Assembly: GCA_001796355.1 (NCBI GenBank)
Contig: MGMG01000017.1
Location: 1-64,000, forward strand
From: Chloroflexi bacterium GWB2_54_36
GTDB taxonomy: Bacteria; Chloroflexota; Anaerolineae; Anaerolineales; Anaerolineaceae
Length of the DNA stretch: 64,000 bases
Direction: 5' to 3'
Shown: piece by piece, positions 45,188-54,335 of the stretch
Position numbering within the stretch: position 1 is the stretch's first letter
Layout of the letters: every line of letters starts with the position of its first letter
Notes under the pieces: generated by a model
The model's input: only the letters and a program-made list of their open reading frames with translations
Database searches by the model: none
Told to the model about the DNA's origin: nothing
Made by a program: the position numbers and the translations under genes

Positions 45188-46012
45188 CTACCGTAGCGCC
45201 AGCCCCACTGCGGAACGGAAAGCAAGATACGCTGCCGGCATATCCGGCGCGGTAAATTCCACCGTCCGGCCGTCCACGCGCACTGCGCCCGGCATGATCA
45301 CTGAACTGTCCGCCATTTGCGCCGCCAGAAACTCCACCCGCACCGTAACCGGGGTCTTAATCTTCAGTGGAGGCGGGTACTTGCCTGCCATGAAGCTGCG
45401 CACCGCTCTTTCGGCGGTTTCGCGGATCACCTGGCGGGAGGCTTCCAGCGGTAGGCATTCAGCCGCCCAGCGGCTGGCGGCTTTTTTGACCTGGGCAGTC
45501 TCAACCCCGGCGACCCATTCGCGCGCCTCGGCGCAGACCGTCTGGTCACCGGAGACCATCAAGGCTGGTACGCCAAAATGGCCGCACACACTGGCGTTCA
45601 GGCCAAATTCACCCGTCAGCCGGCCATTCAACCAGACATTGGCAACCCGCGCACTCGACCAGGTGTGATCCAAAATGGCATGGAGCGAACCGGCGCAGGC
45701 ATGGTAACCGATAAAGAAAGCGGCATCGACGCCCGAATCAACCCCCTGCACCATGGAAAAGGGGGAGGGCGTGCCGCTGTTCAAATGGGCGCGCGGGTCG
45801 AGTTTTTCGATCAGGATATTAGAGCTGTTCCAGTGGCCGTCGGCGACCAGAAACTCGGCAGTTCCCGCTGCGGCTGCTCCCTGAATGGCAGCATTCACAT
45901 CCTCGGTCATGATGGCGCGGAAACGTTGGTACTCGGCGTGAGAGGGATCCACCTGGTCCCAGTTGACCACGCCTGAGATGCCTTCCATATCGACGGCAAT
46001 TAATAACTTCAT
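45188..46012 (-). CDS. M55-family D-aminopeptidase (DppA-like)
   Basis: This 274-residue enzyme begins MKLLIAVDMEGISGV, the M55 signature with metal ligands Asp8 and Glu10. It continues with FLVADGHWNSSN (His ligand), FFIGYHACAG and NGRLTGEFGLNA (Glu), matching the B. subtilis DppA zinc site pattern. DppA removes N-terminal D-Ala from peptides such as D-Ala-D-Ala. The ATG at 46012 has GGAGAA upstream; a longer in-frame start adds residues unlike the family. It fits with the dipeptide importers and murein-peptide enzymes elsewhere in the window. It is divergent from the alpha/beta hydrolase gene. Confidence 0.88.
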   Translation of the reverse strand: MKLLIAVDMEGISGVVNWDQVDPSHAEYQRFRAIMTEDVNAAIQGAAAAGTAEFLVADGHWNSSNILIEKLDPRAHLNSGTPSPFSMVQGVDSGVDAAFFIGYHACAGSLHAILDHTWSSARVANVWLNGRLTGEFGLNASVCGHFGVPALMVSGDQTVCAEAREWVAGVETAQVKKAASRWAAECLPLEASRQVIRETAERAVRSFMAGKYPPPLKIKTPVTVRVEFLAAQMADSSVIMPGAVRVDGRTVEFTAPDMPAAYLAFRSAVGLALR

Positions 46013-46077
46013 GGTTGATTCTCCGTTGTTCGTTTTGGGGTTGGGTTTAGTATACACCCGCCCCGCAAACAAAATAA

Positions 46078-46106
46078 TTGACTTGCAGGGGTACACTGGG
46101 TACACT
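46078..46106 (+). promoter_or_regulatory. Promoter of the alpha/beta hydrolase gene
   Basis: TTGACT (46078-46083) and TACACT (46101-46106) are separated by 17 bp, 29 bases before the ATG. A direct repeat GGGTACACT spans the -10 region. Confidence 0.55.
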
Positions 46107-46135
46107 TTTAGTAATCCCTGTTCGAGGAGGCGCGG

Positions 46136-46975
46136 ATGCCGCAGCTTTATTATGGTTCCATCATGCGGGAAGGAGTCCGCATCCAATATTACCGTACCGG
46201 CGGTGAAAAACCGCCGCTGATCCTGCTGCACGGGTTGTCAGATAACGCCCTAATGTGGAACCGTCTTCCGATGCTGCTGGAAGTGGAGTACGACGTGGTG
46301 ATGATGGATGCCCGTGGACACGGGCTTTCCGGACTGGATGAACTCGGCGCCGGTTTGGATGTTCAGGCAGACGATGTGGCAGCCCTCATCCAGCAGCTGA
46401 ATCTGGTGAAACCGGTGTTGATCGGGCATTCGATGGGCGCGGCGCTGGCAGGACTGGTGGCAGCCCGCCTGCCCAAAGTCATCCGGGGGGTGATTATGAT
46501 CGACCCACCCTGGCGGGACGAGGCGGAAATCTTCCCCTCGAACGGCAAAGAACGGTTGGATGAGGCTACCCGGGCTGGATTCTGGAAAGCCAAAGAAACC
46601 GATTTGCAGACCTTGATGGCCAGGGCAAAAGTCGAAAACCCGGGGTGGGACGAGAGCGAATTTTCGCAATGGGCCAAAGCAAGGCAGCAGTTCAACCCGG
46701 AGGCGCTCAATTCAGTCATGATCCGCGTCTTCCCCTGGAAGGAGATCGCGCCGCGGCTGGCTTGCTCCGGCCTGTTGATTACCGGCGACCCGGAATACGG
46801 TGCCATTATCACCCCGGCGCTGGCAGGCATAATTGAACGTCTGTGGAAAAAGGGAAAGGTCATTCATGTGCCGCGCGCCGGTCATAACATCCACCGCGAC
46901 CAGTTTGCCTTTGTGATGCAGGCAGTTAGCACTTTTTTACGCAGCCTGGGAAGGTGGTCGCCAAAGGGAAAATAA
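46136..46975 (+). CDS. Alpha/beta hydrolase
   Basis: This 279-residue protein has the fold's hallmarks: LILLHGLSDNALMW (oxyanion loop), MMDARGHGLSG, the nucleophile elbow GHSMGAALAG (Ser), LLITGDPEYG near the acid position and the catalytic His in RAGHNIHRD. The substrate is unknown. GAGGAGG lies 6 bases before the ATG. It is followed by a strong terminator and stands alone, divergent from the D-aminopeptidase. Confidence 0.88.
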   Translation: MPQLYYGSIMREGVRIQYYRTGGEKPPLILLHGLSDNALMWNRLPMLLEVEYDVVMMDARGHGLSGLDELGAGLDVQADDVAALIQQLNLVKPVLIGHSMGAALAGLVAARLPKVIRGVIMIDPPWRDEAEIFPSNGKERLDEATRAGFWKAKETDLQTLMARAKVENPGWDESEFSQWAKARQQFNPEALNSVMIRVFPWKEIAPRLACSGLLITGDPEYGAIITPALAGIIERLWKKGKVIHVPRAGHNIHRDQFAFVMQAVSTFLRSLGRWSPKGK

Positions 46976-46976
46976 T

Positions 46977-47004
46977 AAAGGCGCTGCTGATCGGCAGCGC
47001 CTTT
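46977..47004 (+). terminator. Terminator after the alpha/beta hydrolase gene
   Basis: AAAGGCGCTGC and GCAGCGCCTTT form a perfect 11-bp stem with a TGATCG loop, followed by TCTCTTGTTATTT. Confidence 0.85.
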
Positions 47005-47096
47005 CTCTTGTTATTTACGGCCGTGGCTTGATGGGCGAAGCTTCAATTGAACGGTTGTATTCGCCTCGCTTCTACGGATTTTAACCCGAGAAACAA

Positions 47097-48509
47097 CTAC
47101 GGCATATTATTGCTGTTGGCCCAGTCCGCGCCAACCACAACGGCGATGTCGTATTGGGCATTCGGGTCGTAGCGGTTGTACACCCGCGGATTTTCCAGCC
47201 CCATGACGCTTGATATATAGCGTACCGTATATGGCTTGCCGCTGTAAATGAAAATGGTGGTGGCGTCGTATAACTGGTCGGCATTGGTCTCGTCCACCAC
47301 GTTCAAATTAAGACTGCGCAGCCATTCAGCGGTGCGACTGGCCATACCCTCGGTGGTGGTACCGTTCTGCACCGAAATGCGCGCCTGTTCGGCCTGCATC
47401 AACTGAGCGTCATCCTGGCTGACTGCCGCAGGGCCGACCGCGCCGGCCGACGAAAAGATTTCGTCGCGCAGCAGCCGGATTTCATCCGGAATGGGGATCA
47501 GGATGTCCTGTCCATCTGCCGAGAAGGCATTTTGCACCATGTCCGGCGAGATTACGGCCTGCTTGATGTTTTCGGATGGAATTTGCTGCACCAGCCAGGC
47601 CAGTTTAATCAACTGGTCGAGCGTCATATTCGTGCGTACGCCGGCGGATAGTTCGCTAAACAGTACGGGCGCTTTGACCACCAGGGTTGGCAGCATTTTG
47701 AAATCCAGAATGCGGTCACGCACACCAATGATGACCTGCTGGGTGCGCTTGGCGCGGTCAAAATCGCCGCCGTCCGTCTTACGGTTACGGGCGTAGGCCA
47801 GCGCATGGTCACCAGGCAGGGTGTAGGTTCCGGGTTCCAGGTTAACCTTCTTGTTGGAACCCAGGATGGCGATGGTCATGGGTTCTTCGACGGTAATTTT
47901 CACGCCGTTGATTTCATCGATAAAGCGCACGAAAGCGCTGAAGTCGATCTGGGCGTAATAATTAATCGGCACGCCCAGGAACTGCTCTACCGTCTCAACG
48001 GCCAGGCCGGGGCCGCCTCCGGGCAGGTGGTTGACCTCACCAAGGAAAAAGGCGGTGTTGATTTTGGCATAATCATAGCCAGGGATGTTAACCCACAGGT
48101 CGCGCGGGATCGAAAGGATGCCGGCGGTATTGGTAAGCGGATCGAGCGTGAACAGCAGCATCGTATCAGAGCGCGGCGGATCGCCGGCTTCCCAATCCCG
48201 GTAGTCCAGCCCCATTACCAGCATGGTAACCCGGCTCTTGCCGTCCCACGGGTCAGGGCTTGGGCCGTCTGATTGCAGCGGCTGATCCATCGGGACAGTA
48301 GGACCGGTGTTGTTCGCTTCGCCGTTGGAGGCTTCCACCGGGATGCCTTCGATGTCGGTTGCAGTCCAGCTTTTGAAGAGGTCCCGCGCGATGGAGAAGG
48401 CCGCAATAGCGGTGATTACTGCCAGGACGGCGAACGCTCCCAGAACGATGATGGTCGTGCGGTCAAATTTGCCGCGCTTTTTAGCCATTGGTAAACGACG
48501 ATTTTCCAT
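47097..48509 (-). CDS. LytR-CpsA-Psr (LCP) family protein
   Basis: This 470-residue protein has a short basic cytoplasmic tail, one transmembrane helix (about 20-42) and an LCP domain (about 85-290). Family features include RSDTMLLFTLDP, GILSIPRDLWVNIP, KINTAFFLG and the Arg-rich YARNRKTDGGDFDRAKR. A C-terminal LytR_C-like domain (about 380-465, RISVQNGTTTEGMA) follows. LCP enzymes transfer glycopolymers from lipid carriers to peptidoglycan or proteins outside the membrane. The start could also be the ATG at 48488 (MAKKRGKF). Confidence 0.9.
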   Translation of the reverse strand: MENRRLPMAKKRGKFDRTTIIVLGAFAVLAVITAIAAFSIARDLFKSWTATDIEGIPVEASNGEANNTGPTVPMDQPLQSDGPSPDPWDGKSRVTMLVMGLDYRDWEAGDPPRSDTMLLFTLDPLTNTAGILSIPRDLWVNIPGYDYAKINTAFFLGEVNHLPGGGPGLAVETVEQFLGVPINYYAQIDFSAFVRFIDEINGVKITVEEPMTIAILGSNKKVNLEPGTYTLPGDHALAYARNRKTDGGDFDRAKRTQQVIIGVRDRILDFKMLPTLVVKAPVLFSELSAGVRTNMTLDQLIKLAWLVQQIPSENIKQAVISPDMVQNAFSADGQDILIPIPDEIRLLRDEIFSSAGAVGPAAVSQDDAQLMQAEQARISVQNGTTTEGMASRTAEWLRSLNLNVVDETNADQLYDATTIFIYSGKPYTVRYISSVMGLENPRVYNRYDPNAQYDIAVVVGADWANSNNMP

Positions 48510-48598
48510 AAGTTATTCTTGCATGCTCCAGCGTTAAGTCTGCAACGTGAGGTTGCAAGATCAATACCAATCGAATTTAATTCGTATATTATAAATCA

Positions 48599-48820
48599 CT
48601 ATTGAACAGGTGGGGGTGGAACCGGCAGCGCATCGACCGCGGTCTTCACCCATTTATCGCCTTCTTCGATCAACATCACCGGGATGTCCTCGACGATCGG
48701 GTATTTTCGCCCGCAGTCGCGGCACACCAACCAGGATTCTTTGACCAGATCCAGCAGGCCTTCTTTTTCGCGCACGCAGTTTGGACAGCGTAAGATTTCG
48801 AGCAAATCCGGATTGACCAT
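48599..48820 (-). CDS. Trm112-like zinc-ribbon protein
   Basis: This 73-residue protein has NPDLLEILRCPNC at the N-terminus, a second Cys pair VCRDCGRKYPIVEDIPVML, and an overall YcaR/Trm112 layout. Trm112 proteins are small zinc-binding partners that activate methyltransferases; most bacterial forms are uncharacterised. No methyltransferase gene is adjacent. It lies upstream of the LCP gene on the same strand, 90 bp away. Confidence 0.88.
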   Translation of the reverse strand: MVNPDLLEILRCPNCVREKEGLLDLVKESWLVCRDCGRKYPIVEDIPVMLIEEGDKWVKTAVDALPVPPPPVQ

Positions 48821-48957
48821 TGCAACTCCCAGTGGACGTGTTTATACGCCTTCTATTTTACCACGAGCCAAAAATCAGATTTTCGTGCTTGCGCCGGTGA
48901 CAACAGGTTCTTATAATGATGGATTGGGGTATTTTGAAAGCCGGGGAGGAATGTCTC

Positions 48958-49437
48958 ATGAAGGCGCTGGTTATTTTTGAATCGGTTTATGGCAACACGG
49001 AAAAAGTCGCCCGGGCGATTGGCGCGGGATTAACGGCCGCTGGGGAGGTGCAGGTTGTATCGGCGGCGGAAGCCAGGCCGGAGCAGCTGACCGACCTGGA
49101 CTTGCTGGTAGTCGGTTCGCCGACCCAGACATTCGGCCCGATTGCCGGTACGAAGGAATTCTTGAAGACTTTGCCTATCCATGCGTTGAAAGGCTTGAAA
49201 GTGGCGGCATTCGACACGCGCGTCCCGGTGGCAGAGGTCAATTCGAAGGTACTGACCTTTATGGCGGGTGCGTTTGGCTACGCTGCTGAAAAGATAGCCA
49301 AAGGACTGAAAGCCAGGGGCGGGGTCGAGGTGGTCGCGCCCGCCGGGTTCTTTGTTGTGGACAAAGAAGGACCGTTGAAGGACGGCGAGCTGGAACACGC
49401 CGCTGCCTGGGCCAGAGAGATCGTCAAGGGGCTGTAA
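48958..49437 (+). CDS. Flavodoxin-like protein
   Basis: This 159-residue protein begins MKALVIFESVYGNTEKVARAI, the FMN phosphate-binding loop (S-x-Y-G-N-T). DLLVVGSPTQTFGP is at the second FMN loop and KVAAFDTRVP follows. It should be a cytoplasmic electron carrier or an NAD(P)H-dependent FMN protein. GGGGAGGA lies before the ATG at 48958; an in-frame ATG at 48916 is rejected because it lies before that site. It is monocistronic. Confidence 0.88.
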   Translation: MKALVIFESVYGNTEKVARAIGAGLTAAGEVQVVSAAEARPEQLTDLDLLVVGSPTQTFGPIAGTKEFLKTLPIHALKGLKVAAFDTRVPVAEVNSKVLTFMAGAFGYAAEKIAKGLKARGGVEVVAPAGFFVVDKEGPLKDGELEHAAAWAREIVKGL

Positions 49438-49553
49438 GGACACGTTGCACGCGCCCGCAGATTCGCTATTATTCGCTAATTGAGCCCGAGGCTTCGACAA
49501 AAGCTCAGCCACCGGAGTGGTGGGCGTAGCACGCGCCAGCCCGATTTTTTGTA

Positions 49554-49792
49554 GGGTAAGCTTTAGCTTGCCCGGCGGCCGAAAGGCCGCCCTTTGTTAT
49601 TGCGCGCTGAACCCGGCAATCTTATCTGATCCCAAATGAAGTCGAGTGGCGCAAACGGGACGTTTGCGTGGGCAAGCTGAAGCTTACCCTACCTATAGAA
49701 TTAATGGTTGTTTGCTAAGCACATGTAGGACAAACTTTAGTTTGTCCAGTGCCAGCCAACAGGCTAACAAATGGGCAAGCTGAAGCTTACCC
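49554..49792. repeat. Cluster of six short hairpin repeats
   Basis: The hairpins are GGGTAAGCT/AGCTTGCCC (49554-49573), GGCGGCC-GAAA-GGCCGCC (49574-49591), CGCAAACG/CGTTTGCG (49650-49668), GGGCAAGCT/AGCTTACCC (49670-49689), GGACAAACT/AGTTTGTCC (49728-49747) and GGGCAAGCT/AGCTTACCC (49773-49792). Most have 2-3 base loops and a GTAGG or CCTAC edge. The gap 49438-49871 holds no gene. Confidence 0.75.
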
Positions 49793-49871
49793 TACATTCC
49801 CCCTGACCCTCTGACCATTTGATAGTAAAATTCAATGCTTTCTCCAACCCCACAAGGTCATATTCCTTCCC

Positions 49872-51095
49872 ATGCGCCGGCTATTCAAACTCGACTTCCC
49901 GCGCCAGTTCTGGCTGATGTTCCTTGGCATGCTGATCAGCACCATTGGCGCCAGCATGATCTGGCCGTTTCTGATGATCTATGTCAGCGAACGCCTCAAC
50001 CTGCCGCTGACCTTCACCGCCATGCTGCTGACGCTCAACTCGGTCATGGGGCTGATCAGTTCATTCATCGCCGGCCCCATCATCGACCGCCTCGGGCGGA
50101 AATGGGTGATGGTCATCAGCCTGCTGTTGAACGGTGTTGGTTTTCTATTAATGAGCCAGGCGCACACGCTGCTGGCTTTTGCGGCGCTAATGGCGCTGCA
50201 AGGCGCTGTCAACCCGCTCTACCGCGTCGGTTCGGACGCCATGATGGCGGATTTGATCCCCGCCGAAGAACGGGCAGATGCCTATTCATTGATGCGCCTG
50301 AGTAACAACGTCGGCGTGGCCATTGGCCCGGCAGTCGGCGGATTCCTGGCATCGGCATCCTACAACCTGGCTTTTTTCGGCGCTGCGGCTGGTCTGGCTA
50401 CCTACGGGCTGTTGCTGGCTTTCCGCGCCAAAGAAACCCTGCCCGCAATCCATGCTGCTCAAGCTGCGCAAGCGGCGAGCGAACGGTTTGGCGGTTACGG
50501 CAAAGTGCTCTCCGACAAACCCTACCGCTCCTTTGTCTTCGCTTTTCTCTTCACCCAGTTCAGCGCGTCCATCTTGTGGGTGATGCTTTCCGTGTATTCC
50601 AAGACCAATTTTGGCATGCCGGAAAGCCGCTACGGACTGATCCCCATGACCAACGCGCTAATGGTGGTGCTATTCCAAATCCCTGTCACCCAGTGGACAA
50701 AACGGCATAAACCGCAGGCAATGATGGCGTTGGGTGCCTTTTTCTACGCGGTGGGGGTCGGCAGCGTGGCGCTGGGCAGCGGTTTTTGGGGTTTCTGGTT
50801 GAGCATGGTAATCATGACCATCGGTGAACTGGTGCTGGTGCCGACCTCATCGACTTATGCCGCCAACTCTGCCCCGACGCACATGCGCGGGCGGTATATG
50901 AGCATCTACGGCCTGACCTGGAATGTAGCTCAAGGCATTGGCCCGGTGGGTGGGGGTTTTCTCAACGATACTTTTGGCCCACGGACGATGTGGTACGGCG
51001 GCGGCGTGACCGGTTTGGTCAGCACCGGGCTGTTTATGCTGCTGGCAAGAGCCCGACAGGATGCGGCGGTGATAGAGGCGGAATCACAAGGATAA
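49872..51095 (+). CDS. Major facilitator superfamily transporter
   Basis: This 407-residue protein has about 12 hydrophobic segments. The loop 2-3 signature GPIIDRLGRKWVMV, the mid motif RVGSDAMMADLIPAEERADAY and a central cytoplasmic loop (about 190-215) fit the drug/sugar exporter branches of MFS. The substrate cannot be assigned. The ATG at 49872 follows weakly placed AAGG. It is monocistronic. Confidence 0.88.
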   Translation: MRRLFKLDFPRQFWLMFLGMLISTIGASMIWPFLMIYVSERLNLPLTFTAMLLTLNSVMGLISSFIAGPIIDRLGRKWVMVISLLLNGVGFLLMSQAHTLLAFAALMALQGAVNPLYRVGSDAMMADLIPAEERADAYSLMRLSNNVGVAIGPAVGGFLASASYNLAFFGAAAGLATYGLLLAFRAKETLPAIHAAQAAQAASERFGGYGKVLSDKPYRSFVFAFLFTQFSASILWVMLSVYSKTNFGMPESRYGLIPMTNALMVVLFQIPVTQWTKRHKPQAMMALGAFFYAVGVGSVALGSGFWGFWLSMVIMTIGELVLVPTSSTYAANSAPTHMRGRYMSIYGLTWNVAQGIGPVGGGFLNDTFGPRTMWYGGGVTGLVSTGLFMLLARARQDAAVIEAESQG

Positions 51096-51295
51096 AGCGG
51101 GCATGTAACTCGGCGATTTCCTAAATGGTGGATGTACAGAAAGAATGTCCCCAACGCCCCCAAAAAATAATTCAACCCAATCCGGCTAGTCAAGGGCGAT
51201 TTTTCATTTCAATCGGGTGCATTTTTTCCATCTTGTGAAATAATATTATTTAAGGTTGCATATCGGTCTCGATTTCCCATAAGGAGGAAGCGATT

Positions 51296-51775
51296 ATGAC
51301 CGTCCGTGCTTGTATGAAACAAAGAGTTATCTCGGTTCAACAGGACACAACCCTGGAAATAGCTGCTGCAGTGATCCGGGAACATCACATTGGAACGCTC
51401 CCGGTAGTTGACCACGGCAGAAAGTTGGTCGGAATGCTGCGGTTGGAAAACCTTCTTGCCCTGGTGATGCCCGACTTCGTTCACCTGGTCGAACATTTCG
51501 AATTCGCCCACGATTTTGGTTATCTGGAACACGTGAAACCTGACCCATCTGCCTTGAAAGGGGCAGTGAGGGACATTATGGAGGAACCGATCAGCGTGCT
51601 GGCCGACAGCGGGGTATTAAGGGCCGCCGCTCTCCTTCACCTGCGTGACCTGCGCGATCTGCCGGTGGTGGATGCTGAAAATACGTTGGTTGGATTGGTT
51701 TCACATGTGGATTTGGGCGTTGCCCTGATGTCTGGCTGGGAATTGCCTGAGCTCTCTTCGGATACCAGCCCATGA
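51296..51775 (+). CDS. Tandem CBS-domain protein
   Basis: This 159-residue protein consists of two CBS motifs (about 1-60 and 85-145): MKQRVISVQQDTTLEIAAAV with IGTLPVVDHGRKLVGML, and MEEPISVLADSGVLRAAALL with DLPVVDAENTLVGLVS. CBS pairs bind adenosyl nucleotides. AAGGAGGAA lies before the ATG. The stop overlaps the start of the transporter gene (ATGA), so it likely regulates that transporter according to energy state; this is an inference from coupling. Confidence 0.9.
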   Translation: MTVRACMKQRVISVQQDTTLEIAAAVIREHHIGTLPVVDHGRKLVGMLRLENLLALVMPDFVHLVEHFEFAHDFGYLEHVKPDPSALKGAVRDIMEEPISVLADSGVLRAAALLHLRDLRDLPVVDAENTLVGLVSHVDLGVALMSGWELPELSSDTSP

Positions 51776-53064
51776 TCATCCAGCCCATCCTTGCTACGCT
51801 GATTTTTATCGTCTGCCTGACTTTGATTTTTACCGATAAACTCAACCGGGCAATTGCTGCTTTGGGTGGCGCCGTTATCATGGTGGTGCTGGGGCTTGTC
51901 CTGGGGTTTTACTCCGAAGAAGAGGCAGTTGCCTCGGTTGACGCCAATACCCTGGGGCTGCTGCTGGGAATGATGATTCTGGTAGCTTTGCTCGAGCCAA
52001 CCGGGTTCTTCCAATATCTGGCGGTCTGGGTGGCACGGTTGTCCAAAGGGCGTCCGGTGCGTTTACTAGTGCTGTTGGGAGCAGTTACCAGCATCATGTC
52101 CATGTTCCTGGACAACGTCACGACCGTGGTATTAATAGCGCCTGTGACCATCCTGATCTGCGAGATTCTGGGGCTTAATCCGCAGCCGTTTCTCATTTCA
52201 GAAGCGCTGCTTTCTGATACGGCTGGTGTCTCCACCCTGGTTGGCGATCCGCCCAATGTGCTCATCGCCTCGGCTGCCGGCCTTTCATTTGTGGATTTCC
52301 TGACCCATGCGCTGCCAATTGTTATTGTGGTGTGGTTAATAGCCCTGTTGATGATCCGGCTGTTATTCCGCAAGGAATTGGCTGTGATCCCCGAGAATTC
52401 TGATGCGGTCCTTGAATTTAACCCAAATGAAGCCCTCAAAGATCGGAAGACTGCTGTAAAAGTCCTGATCGTAATTGGGGGCGCAATTCTTCTGTTTTTA
52501 TTCGAGGAATTCTTGCACATCCAACCATCGTTAATCGCACTCGGTGCGGCGGCTGCCGGGTTGATCGTCGTTCAGCCCGATATCAACGCGCTGCTCAAAA
52601 AGGTGGAGTGGGACGTGCTGCTCTTCTTTGGCGCATTGTTCGTCATGGTAGGCGGAATGGAACAAGCCGGGGTGATGCGCGAGTTATCTTCGCTAATCAC
52701 CAAAGGTGGATCGTTGCCGCCAGTAGTGCTGGGTTTAGTCTTGTTGTGGGTGGTAGCCATCGCCTCGGCCTTTATCGACAATATCCCCATCACCATCGCG
52801 CTCATCCCGGTGGTGCTCGATCTGGCGGCTGCTGGCATTAACCCCAACCCTTTTTGGTGGGCGCTGGCCTTTGGGGCTGGTTTTGGCGGCAACGGCACCA
52901 TCATCGGATCGACTGCCAATGTTGTCGTCGCTTCATTGTCCGAGCGCACCCGGCACCCGATCACGCCGGCGATCTGGAACAAACGCGGGCTGCCAGTCAT
53001 GCTGGCGACCTGTGCAGCTGCCAGCATTTTGTACATCCTATTCTTCCCATGGTTGAGCCGGTGA
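51772..53064 (+). CDS. ArsB/NhaD-type ion transporter
   Basis: This 430-residue membrane protein has about 11-12 helices. The signature FLDNVTTVVLIAPVTI and the second-half counterpart SAFIDNIPITIALIPVVLD form the inverted-repeat motif of the ion transporter superfamily. Both SDTAGVSTLVGDPPNVLIAS and the matching FGGNGTIIGSTANVVVAS are present. Family members export arsenite or exchange Na+/H+ or anions. The ion cannot be decided, and no ars regulator is nearby. It is translationally coupled to the CBS protein upstream. Confidence 0.9.
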   Translation: MIIQPILATLIFIVCLTLIFTDKLNRAIAALGGAVIMVVLGLVLGFYSEEEAVASVDANTLGLLLGMMILVALLEPTGFFQYLAVWVARLSKGRPVRLLVLLGAVTSIMSMFLDNVTTVVLIAPVTILICEILGLNPQPFLISEALLSDTAGVSTLVGDPPNVLIASAAGLSFVDFLTHALPIVIVVWLIALLMIRLLFRKELAVIPENSDAVLEFNPNEALKDRKTAVKVLIVIGGAILLFLFEEFLHIQPSLIALGAAAAGLIVVQPDINALLKKVEWDVLLFFGALFVMVGGMEQAGVMRELSSLITKGGSLPPVVLGLVLLWVVAIASAFIDNIPITIALIPVVLDLAAAGINPNPFWWALAFGAGFGGNGTIIGSTANVVVASLSERTRHPITPAIWNKRGLPVMLATCAAASILYILFFPWLSR

Positions 53065-53117
53065 TTGGTATTTATTGGTAGGGTGGGTCGGTAAAGGACC
53101 TTGTGATTTTCACCCTG

Positions 53118-53126
53118 TGCTATAAT
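53118..53126 (+). promoter_or_regulatory. Extended -10 element of the epimerase gene
   Basis: TGC-TATAAT lies 37 bases before the ATG. No -35 box at the right spacing was found. Confidence 0.5.
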
Positions 53127-53163
53127 CCCCATACTCAGCTGAATTATTAGAGAAAACCCATAA

Positions 53164-54093
53164 ATGCGATTTCTCATTACCGGCGCTGCCGGATTCCTCG
53201 GTTCGTCTCTGGCCAACCGCCTGGTGCGCGAAGGGCACGAGGTGCGCGGCCTGGACGATTTGTCCACCGGCGACCCGGCGGTGCTCTCGCCCGAAGTGCA
53301 TTTCACCCGCGGCGACGTCAACGACCGCCCCAAGCTGTGGACGCTGCTGCAGGAAGTGGACTGCGTCTATCACCTGGCTGCGCGCGTACTGGTGCCCGAA
53401 TCGCTGCTCTACCCGCGCGAGTACAACCAGACCAACGTCGGCGGTACGGTCAGCCTGATGGAAGCCATGCGCGATGTTGGCGTACGCCGGGTGGTGTTTA
53501 TCTCGTCGGGAGCAGTGTACGGTGACCAGCAGCAGCAACCGGTACGTGAGGACGCGCTGCCCAACCCGCGTTCGCCGTATGCGGTCTCCAAGCTGGCGGC
53601 GGAGTATTATGTCAAAACAATCGGGGGTCTGTGGGGGATCGAGACTCTGTGCCTGCGCGTCTTCAATGCCTACGGCCCCGGGCAGCATTTCCCGCCGGTG
53701 CATGCGCCGGTGGTGCTTTCCTTCCTGCGCCAGGCGCTCAACAACGGCACGCTGGTGGTACACGGCGACGGTCAGCAAACGCGCGACCATGTTTATGTGG
53801 ACGATGTGGTCAATGCAATGCTGGCGGCATCCACTGCGCCGGAGGTCAACCAGCTAACCATCAATGTAGGCAGCGGGCGGGAGACCAGCGTACGCGATTT
53901 AGCCAAGCTGGTGATCTCCGTGACAGGCGCCAACCCCGAGGTGGTTTACAATCCGCGCTCGGATCGTGGCTCGTCGCGCCTGTGCGCTGACCTGACCCTG
54001 GCAGCCGACAAGCTCAACTATAAGCCGAGCATCGGGCTGGAGACCGGTCTGCGCCTGACCCTGGAGCGCGACACCCGGCTGCGTGTGCGATAA
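53164..54093 (+). CDS. NAD-dependent sugar-nucleotide epimerase/dehydratase
   Basis: This 309-residue SDR-extended protein has the Rossmann motif ITGAAGFLGSSLANRL, the catalytic S...YxxxK (ISSGAVYGDQ and SPYAVSKLAAEYY), RVFNAYGPGQ and QTRDHVYVDDVV. This is the pattern of UDP-glucose/UDP-GlcNAc 4-epimerases. The product would feed polysaccharide or glycopolymer synthesis. It lies alone in its transcription unit. Confidence 0.9.
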   Translation: MRFLITGAAGFLGSSLANRLVREGHEVRGLDDLSTGDPAVLSPEVHFTRGDVNDRPKLWTLLQEVDCVYHLAARVLVPESLLYPREYNQTNVGGTVSLMEAMRDVGVRRVVFISSGAVYGDQQQQPVREDALPNPRSPYAVSKLAAEYYVKTIGGLWGIETLCLRVFNAYGPGQHFPPVHAPVVLSFLRQALNNGTLVVHGDGQQTRDHVYVDDVVNAMLAASTAPEVNQLTINVGSGRETSVRDLAKLVISVTGANPEVVYNPRSDRGSSRLCADLTLAADKLNYKPSIGLETGLRLTLERDTRLRVR

Positions 54094-54335
54094 CAAGGCC
54101 AGGCAGCATCATGATTAGGTTGTCTCCCTATTATCAAAAATAGGGGAGGTTGGTGGGGGTGGTTGAATTCGCCACTTTCTTGCAGTCGATAAAAGTGTAT
54201 AATTATTCTATACGCAATTCGTTTTGCGGCGGTATTACGCCCGGCGATAGTCTGCCCCCGCCGTAGCCGCCGTGAATCCTGCCCTCGGATGGATCGTTTC
54301 AGACGGTCGCCGTCCAATTTCTACAGTATTGGCTC

